From Oscillospiraceae bacterium (GTDB taxonomy: Bacteria > Bacillota > Clostridia > Oscillospirales > Ruminococcaceae), in the NCBI GenBank assembly GCA_019420135.1, contig JAHZHS010000032.1:1-5857 (forward strand): a DNA stretch of 5,857 bases, given 5' to 3'. Positions 1 to 3,423 of this stretch are shown here, one piece after another; positions within the stretch are counted from its first letter, which is position 1, and each line of letters starts with the position of its first letter. The notes under the pieces are model-generated. The model had not been told where the DNA came from. It did not search any database and saw only the letters and a list, made by a program, of their open reading frames with translations. Position numbers and translations under genes: made by a program.

Positions 1-111
1 GCGGATATCGCCTGCAACGGTGGTGATGCCGCCCTGACCGGAGAGAGAGCCCGAGAGGGTGCAATCCCCGGAGGTGGCAGACATCTTCAAGGCGCCCGCG
101 GACACCTAGAT
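1..111 (-). pseudogene. In-frame continuation of the DUF4097 beta-repeat protein beyond two amber codons
   Basis: Reading on past the TAG at 112-114 in the same frame gives one codon (ATC), a second TAG (106-108), then open frame to the window edge. The downstream peptide carries the same repeat: SATSGDCTLSG, then TTVAGDIR, with the two GD turns 19 residues apart. The unit holding the stops is 18 residues, against 19 in all the others. The two stops sit at alternate positions of a beta-strand (GDV-stop-I-stop), where the preceding unit has R and E; CAG (Gln) to TAG would explain both with one change each. This is either a freshly broken gene, a readthrough or recoding site, or a sequence error. 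The true C-terminus lies outside the window. Confidence 0.65.
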
Positions 112-987
112 CTACACATCACCTGCAATGGTCTCGACGGTGCAGTACTCACAGACCATGCCGGACAGGGAGAGATCGCCCGAGGTGGAGGAAAAGTCCG
201 CAATGGGGGCGCGGCAGTCTTCCAGCCGGACATCCCCCGACACGGTGCCGAAATGGACAGAGGAGGCAATGACCTCCCGCAGCAGCAGATTGCCGGAGGT
301 GGTGCGGGCGCTCAGCTGGCCGGGGGTGCCGCCGCAGAGGGTGATGTCTCCCGAAACGGTGGAGGCGACGGTCTTGCCGCAGAAGAGCCCCGACAGCCGG
401 AGATCCCCCGAGATCACCTGGAATTCCGCCTGCTGCAGCCGGGTGCCCCTGGGAACAGTGAGGATGACCTCTCCGCCGCCGAGGGAAAAGAGAACCGTCC
501 TGGTCTTGGCGGTCCGGAAGTGGAACACTCCGTCCACGACCTCCGCCCGCTCCAGTCGTTCGCCTTCGGGCAGGCGGTAGCGAACAGCAAAGGCATCGCC
601 CTCCTGCAGGACCACGTCGGGGGTGATGACCGAGAGATCGATGCCGGTAAAGGCATCCAGGGCCATCTCGCACTCACCGGGCCGCGGGTCGGCACCGGCA
701 TCCCGCTTTTGGCCCGACAGCATGACAAGAATGCTCCGGACTGCCGCAGGGATCTTCTGCCCCGGGTCGGCACCGGATTCGGGCAGGGGAGCGGTGCCGG
801 AAAGCTCGGCACAAAGGCTGTCGCACAGGGCGCTGGGGGTACCGAAGTGCTCACTCAGCTGCTCATAGCTGGAAAGACCGGCTTCCTGGGCGTACTCCCG
901 GTAATAGGACACAATGTCCTCCCGTACGGGGGTGTCCAGCCGGCCCAGCCCGGCGGACAGTTCTTCAAAATACTGGTCAACAGTCAT
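112..987 (-). CDS. HAAS/DUF1700-like and DUF4097 beta-repeat protein, ended early by an amber codon
   Basis: The open frame encodes 291 residues. Residues 1-62 form a charged helical segment (FEELSAGLGRL, REDIVSYYREYAQEAG, then a helix ending LCAEL) typical of the HAAS/DUF1700 N-terminus found next to PadR regulators. Residues 63-110 are a linker with only a short hydrophobic patch (IPAAVRSILVML), so no convincing membrane helix is visible, although many relatives have them. Residues 115-291 look like a DUF4097 putative-adhesin right-handed beta-helix: SGD/SGN/AGD turns recur exactly every 19 residues (193, 212, 231, 250, 269, 288). The ATG start has an AAGGAGG site 9 bases upstream, inside the end of the PadR gene, and the two genes overlap by 11 bases, so translation is probably coupled. 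The frame closes with TAG, but the repeat continues in frame downstream (see 1-111). Function is inferred from family: PadR-controlled surface or envelope signalling. Confidence 0.8.
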   Translation of the reverse strand: MTVDQYFEELSAGLGRLDTPVREDIVSYYREYAQEAGLSSYEQLSEHFGTPSALCDSLCAELSGTAPLPESGADPGQKIPAAVRSILVMLSGQKRDAGADPRPGECEMALDAFTGIDLSVITPDVVLQEGDAFAVRYRLPEGERLERAEVVDGVFHFRTAKTRTVLFSLGGGEVILTVPRGTRLQQAEFQVISGDLRLSGLFCGKTVASTVSGDITLCGGTPGQLSARTTSGNLLLREVIASSVHFGTVSGDVRLEDCRAPIADFSSTSGDLSLSGMVCEYCTVETIAGDV

Positions 988-1300
988 CCTTAGTCTCCTC
1001 CTTCAACAAATGATCCATGCTTTGCCGGAATACCCGCCACTGATCTGTATAGTCGGCGAGGGACTGCCTGCCGCTGTCGGTCAGACGGTAATACCGGCGA
1101 TTGCGGCCCTGATAGGGCACATCATAGGTGTCCAGCAGGCCGTTTTTCTGCATCCGCCTCAGCGCCGGATACAGCGCCGTCTCGGACACATCCAGAATAC
1201 TGCGCACCTCCTGGGTGAGCTGGTAGCCGTAGGCATCCCGGTTGTTCAGGATGCTCAGCACCACAAAATCCAGAATGGCACCGCCGATCTGAAATCCCAA
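977..1300 (-). CDS. PadR-family transcriptional regulator
   Basis: A 107-residue winged-helix repressor of the small PadR class, whose usual length is about 105-110 residues. Visible hallmarks are the N-terminal FQIGGAILDFVVLSIL helix, the YGYQLTQEV motif (residues 24-32), the recognition region SETALYPALRRMQKNGLL (39-56) and the wing GRNRRYYRLTDSGR (65-78). A short C-terminal helix (WRVFRQSMDHLL) would serve dimerisation. The TTG start was chosen because GAGGTG lies 6 bases upstream and the product then begins at the conserved family N-terminus. The longer frame from ATG 1408 would run through the promoter itself and cannot be right. A GTG three codons upstream is a weaker alternative. It overlaps the downstream HAAS-like gene by 11 bases, the usual PadR/partner operon. 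It probably represses its own operon through the dyad over the -10 box. Confidence 0.88.
   Translation of the reverse strand: MGFQIGGAILDFVVLSILNNRDAYGYQLTQEVRSILDVSETALYPALRRMQKNGLLDTYDVPYQGRNRRYYRLTDSGRQSLADYTDQWRVFRQSMDHLLKEETKDDC
997..1003 (-). promoter_or_regulatory. Ribosome binding site of the HAAS-like gene
   Basis: AAGGAGG on the minus strand, 9 bases before ATG 987-985. It lies inside the last codons of the PadR gene, which supports this start and suggests that the two proteins are translated in coupled fashion. Confidence 0.75.
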
Positions 1301-1306
1301 ACGGAT

Positions 1307-1312
1307 CACCTC
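1307..1312 (-). promoter_or_regulatory. Ribosome binding site that decides the PadR TTG start
   Basis: GAGGTG on the minus strand, 6 bases before TTG 1300-1298. No ATG with a comparable site lies between the promoter and the conserved N-terminus of the family, so this site fixes the start on a rare TTG codon. Confidence 0.7.
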
Positions 1313-1328
1313 ACTTGTTTGATTTACT

Positions 1329-1349
1329 ATATTATAAAACGAATAATAT
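1329..1349 (-). promoter_or_regulatory. Dyad over the PadR-operon -10 box, candidate PadR operator
   Basis: ATATTAT, 7 bases, ATAATAT on the minus strand: a perfect 7-bp inverted repeat whose right arm covers the -10 hexamer. PadR dimers typically bind AT-rich dyads at their own promoters, so autorepression is a reasonable inference. The arms are very AT-rich and include promoter bases, so part of the symmetry could be chance. Confidence 0.5.
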
Positions 1350-1359
1350 TGTCTGTCAA
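1331..1359 (-). promoter_or_regulatory. Consensus sigma-A promoter of the PadR operon
   Basis: TTGACA (1359-1354), a 17-base spacer and TATAAT (1336-1331), read on the minus strand. Both hexamers match the housekeeping consensus in full and the spacing is ideal. A transcript would start near 1324, leaving a leader of about 25 bases before the TTG start. A promoter this strong in front of a repressor gene fits tight autorepression. Confidence 0.85.
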
Positions 1360-1457
1360 CAGTATTCCTGCAAAAACCGGACATGAATTTTCCAAGAGGG
1401 GGCGACATTCAGATACCGGCTGCCCGGGCACCGGCGGGGTGGAGGCAGAAGGTTGTC

Positions 1458-1503
1458 ATGGAAAAACTCTGCCGCGGACCAGCACGAGGCAGCGTTTTTC
1501 CAT
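1458..1503. repeat. Strong inverted repeat (orphan hairpin) between divergent promoters
   Basis: ATGGAAAAAC (1458-1467) is perfectly complementary to GTTTTTCCAT (1494-1503). After one T/C mismatch, CTGCC (1469-1473) pairs with GGCAG (1488-1492), leaving a 14-base loop. This gives 15 pairs in 16 positions. A GC-rich inner stem followed by a T run on either strand looks like a bidirectional terminator, yet no gene ends nearby. It could be a miniature palindromic repeat, the end of a short noncoding RNA, or an insulator between the operons. Confidence 0.7.
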
Positions 1504-1524
1504 CAGGGCAGGGAGCAAATCCCC

Positions 1525-1553
1525 TTGACAAGCTGCCGCAAAACGCCTATACT
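1525..1553 (+). promoter_or_regulatory. Sigma-A promoter of the MarR operon
   Basis: TTGACA (1525-1530), a 17-base spacer and TATACT (1548-1553): full consensus -35, five of six bases in the -10. Transcription would start near 1560, about 53 bases before the MarR ATG, within the run of TTAG/CTAA half-sites. Confidence 0.8.
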
Positions 1554-1554
1554 G

Positions 1555-1588
1555 CTAAAGTTAGTTTTAAAATTATTAGAATCCTAAC
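1555..1588 (+). promoter_or_regulatory. TTAG/CTAA half-site cluster, candidate MarR operator
   Basis: Directly downstream of the -10 box are CTAA-AG-TTAG (1555-1564) and TTAG-AATC-CTAA (1576-1587); the outer GTTAG (1560-1564) and CTAAC (1584-1588) also form a dyad. TTAG-N4-CTAA has the same layout as the operator of SlyA, a MarR-family protein (TTAGCAAGCTAA). Position across the transcription start suits repression of the operon by its own first gene. Binding itself is inferred. Confidence 0.6.
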
Positions 1589-1595
1589 AATTTGC

Positions 1596-1603
1596 AAAAG
1601 GAG
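1596..1603 (+). promoter_or_regulatory. Ribosome binding site of the MarR gene
   Basis: AAAAGGAG lies 9 bases before ATG 1613. It selects this ATG over the in-frame TTG at 1592, which lies upstream of this site and has none of its own. Confidence 0.75.
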
Positions 1604-1612
1604 CTGCCGCAC

Positions 1613-2038
1613 ATGGAAGGGACGTTTCATTATCTGCTGATGGCAAACCAGGCCCTGGTGCACAAAAAGCTGCTGGCCTACCTCAAGGACACGGGGCTGA
1701 CCATCGGCCAGCCCAAGGTGCTGGAATACCTGTCGGCGCACGACGGCTCCAATCAGACCGAGATCGCCCGGGGCTGCCATATTGAGGCGGCGTCGCTGAC
1801 CTCGGTGCTCAACCGCATGGAGGAACGCAAGCTGCTGGAACGCCGCACCCTGAACGGCAACCGGCGGACCTACTACGTCTTTCTGACGCCGCAGGGCCGC
1901 GACCTGGCGCAGAAGGTCCGGGAGACCTTCGCCCGCCTGGAGGAGGAAGCCTTTCAATCGGTGCCCGAGGCGGATCGGGAAATGTTTCTGCAGGTGTTTG
2001 CCTCCATCTATCACAATTTATCGGAGGGGAATCATTGA
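1613..2038 (+). CDS. MarR-family winged-helix transcriptional regulator
   Basis: 141 residues, the usual MarR length. An N-terminal dimerisation helix (FHYLLMANQALVHKKLLAYL) is followed by the classic fold: GLTIGQPKVLEYLS (28-41), a DGSNQTEIARGCHIE helix (44-58), recognition helix AASLTSVLNRMEERKLL (59-75), and a wing RRTLNGNRRTYYVFLTPQG (78-95) with the conserved Arg-rich beta hairpin. A long C-terminal helix pair completes the dimer. The ATG start is preferred over a TTG seven codons upstream because of AAAAGGAG at 1596-1603. It is the first gene of a two-gene operon, and its stop overlaps the next start (TTGA). Likely role: ligand-responsive autorepressor controlling the membrane/kinase fusion; the ligand cannot be read from sequence. 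Confidence 0.9.
   Translation: MEGTFHYLLMANQALVHKKLLAYLKDTGLTIGQPKVLEYLSAHDGSNQTEIARGCHIEAASLTSVLNRMEERKLLERRTLNGNRRTYYVFLTPQGRDLAQKVRETFARLEEEAFQSVPEADREMFLQVFASIYHNLSEGNH
2023..2027 (+). promoter_or_regulatory. Ribosome binding site favouring a TTG start with a TTGA overlap
   Basis: GGAGG (followed by GG) stands 7 bases before TTG 2035 and 13 before ATG 2041. The spacing favours TTG, giving a four-base TTGA overlap with the MarR stop and hence translational coupling. The ATG two codons later remains possible and would change only the first two residues. Confidence 0.6.
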
Positions 2039-3336
2039 GTATGGCAGAAAAGGCAAAGCGGTATCTTGTATTCCTGTTCGGGCTGTTCATCAGCTCGCTG
2101 GGCGTCAGCATGATCACAAAGGCGGATCTGGGCACCTCGCCCATCTCGGCCATTCCCTATGTGCTGAGCCTGAATTTTCCATGGACGCTGGGTGGCTTCA
2201 CCGTGGCGTTCAGTCTTTTTTTGATCTTGCTTCAGCTGTTGATTCTGCGGAAAAACTTCAAGCTGGAGCATCTTCTGCAAATTCCCATTTCCATCGCCTT
2301 CGGCTGGTTCATCGACCTGACCATGGTCTGGCTGTCCTTTCTGGCGCCCCAGGCCTATCCGGTCAAACTGCTTAGCCTGCTGGCGGGCTGCGTGGTGCTG
2401 GCTTTCGGCGTCTATCTGGAAGTTCTGGCCGATGTGGCCATGCTTCCCGGCGAGTCCTTTGTCCGGGCGGTGGTCATGACCTGGAAAACAGAGTTCGGTA
2501 CCACCAAGGTCTGTTTTGATGTTTCCATCACTGCCGTCGCCGTGGTGGTGTCCTTTGTGGTGTCGGGCAAGCTGGCCGGTGTGCGGGAGGGCACCCTCAT
2601 TGCCGCACTGGTGGTGGGATTCATTGCCCGCATCTTTGGACGTGTGCTGCACTTTTTGCCCGGGATGCTTTTCGGCGTCCGGGAGGAGGCGGAACCCGAG
2701 GAAATCCGGGAAGGCGGTGCCGGCTTTGTGGTTGCCATCGGCCGGGAATACGGCAGCGGCGGCCGGGAGATCGGCCGCAAGCTGGCGGAACAGCTGGGGT
2801 ATGACTTTTACGACGACGAGATCATCCGCCGTGCTGCGGGCACTACAGGGTACAGCATGAAATTCATTGAGCAGCAGGAGGAGAACATGACCAGCGGCGT
2901 TCTCTACGATCTGCTGACCCAGATGTACACCTACGCCCCCGCCCAGGAATCCCCCAAGGATGCCGTCTTTGCGGCGGAGCGTGCCATCATTCTGGACCTG
3001 GCCCGCAAGGGCAACTGTGTCATTGTGGGCCGCTGCGCCGACTGGATTCTGCGGGATGATCCCCACTGCCTGCGGGTATGGCTGCAGGCTTCGGAGGAAG
3101 CCCGCATCGCCCGCATCATGGAGTACGACCACTGTGATGCCGCCGGTGCCCGGGCCAGCATGGCGAAGGGCGACCGCAAGCGCGCCACCTACTACCAGTA
3201 TTACACCCGCCGTGTCTGGGGGCTGGCCCGCAACTTCCATATTGCGGTGGATACCACCCTGGGATACGACTACGCCCGGGAAACCATCGCCGGCGCCCTC
3301 AGGACGCTTCAGGACAATCTGGCCGCCCGGGTCTGA
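2035..3336 (+). CDS. YczE/YitT-like membrane protein fused to a cytidylate-kinase-like domain
   Basis: 433 residues in two parts. Residues 1-212 are a YczE/YitT/DUF6198-type integral membrane domain: about six hydrophobic helices (near 10-28, 52-71, 82-103, 111-131, 160-177, 187-207), with the family-like ADLGTSPISAIPY stretch (30-42) after the first helix. Residues 230-433 resemble the cytidylate-kinase-like family (CMK-type P-loop fold): FVVAIGREYGSGGREIGRKLAEQLG (231-255) is the phosphate-binding loop, YDDEII (259-264) follows, VIVGRCAD (329-336) is the strand-3 motif, and KGDRKRATYYQYY (378-390) is a lid-like segment. The P-loop reads GREYGSGGRE, the atypical form of that family, so activity on CMP is uncertain. 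If there are six helices, both ends lie in the cytosol, which suits the kinase domain. It is the last gene of the MarR operon and is followed by a strong terminator. Substrate and role are unknown. Confidence 0.85.
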   Translation: MSMAEKAKRYLVFLFGLFISSLGVSMITKADLGTSPISAIPYVLSLNFPWTLGGFTVAFSLFLILLQLLILRKNFKLEHLLQIPISIAFGWFIDLTMVWLSFLAPQAYPVKLLSLLAGCVVLAFGVYLEVLADVAMLPGESFVRAVVMTWKTEFGTTKVCFDVSITAVAVVVSFVVSGKLAGVREGTLIAALVVGFIARIFGRVLHFLPGMLFGVREEAEPEEIREGGAGFVVAIGREYGSGGREIGRKLAEQLGYDFYDDEIIRRAAGTTGYSMKFIEQQEENMTSGVLYDLLTQMYTYAPAQESPKDAVFAAERAIILDLARKGNCVIVGRCADWILRDDPHCLRVWLQASEEARIARIMEYDHCDAAGARASMAKGDRKRATYYQYYTRRVWGLARNFHIAVDTTLGYDYARETIAGALRTLQDNLAARV

Positions 3337-3350
3337 CCCGGAGTTGGATC

Positions 3351-3400
3351 AAAAAATGCCCCCGCAGGGCCTGCAAAGGCTTTCTGCGGGGGCATTTTTT
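3351..3400. terminator. Bidirectional rho-independent terminator
   Basis: A perfect 17-bp inverted repeat: AAAAAATGCCCCCGCAG (3351-3367) and its complement (3384-3400), so each strand ends in six T residues. The 16-base loop contains a second small hairpin, GCCT-GCAA-AGGC, with a GNRA-type tetraloop. It lies 14 bases after the fusion gene and 23 bases after the convergent GH3 gene, so it can end both transcripts. Confidence 0.95.
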
Positions 3401-3423
3401 AGGAGGGTTTCCGTGATTGCGGT

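Larger units (their letters stand above)
1301..1612. other. Divergent intergenic control region
   Basis: About 310 bases separate the divergent PadR and MarR start codons. The minus-strand promoter and dyad occupy the left end (1329-1359), and the plus-strand promoter and operator-like half-sites the right end (1525-1588). The two promoters face away from each other. The middle (1360-1524) has no credible gene; it holds a 10-bp palindrome TGCCCGGGCA (1421-1430) flanked by two ACCGGC copies, and a long hairpin (1458-1503). Open frames crossing this area also cross promoter elements and resemble nothing, so I treat them as spurious. Confidence 0.75.

Noticed and set aside
105..119. The stop-codon region on the plus strand (CACCTAGATCTACAC) matches the end of the Illumina P5 adapter (CACCGAGATCTACAC) at 14 of 15 bases.
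   Set aside because: Flanking sequence on both sides is coding in the same frame and does not continue as adapter, so an adapter insertion is not supported. It stays a reason to inspect raw reads before believing the two stops.
253..993. Plus-strand open frame of 246 codons opposite the HAAS/DUF4097 gene.
   Set aside because: It is the antisense shadow of a GC-rich gene with clear family repeats; its translation has low complexity and no recognisable domain.
1301..1408. Longer PadR protein starting at ATG 1408.
   Set aside because: The extra 36 codons span the consensus promoter, so they would not be in the transcript, and they precede the conserved PadR N-terminus.
1383..1640. Plus-strand 85-codon open frame across the divergent intergenic region.
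   Set aside because: It runs through the MarR promoter, operator-like sites and ribosome site, ends out of frame inside MarR, and has no family resemblance.
2032..3240. Minus-strand open frame of 402 codons opposite the membrane/kinase fusion.
   Set aside because: The plus strand carries clear membrane helices and kinase motifs with a ribosome site; the antisense translation is His/Gln/Gly-rich and resembles nothing.
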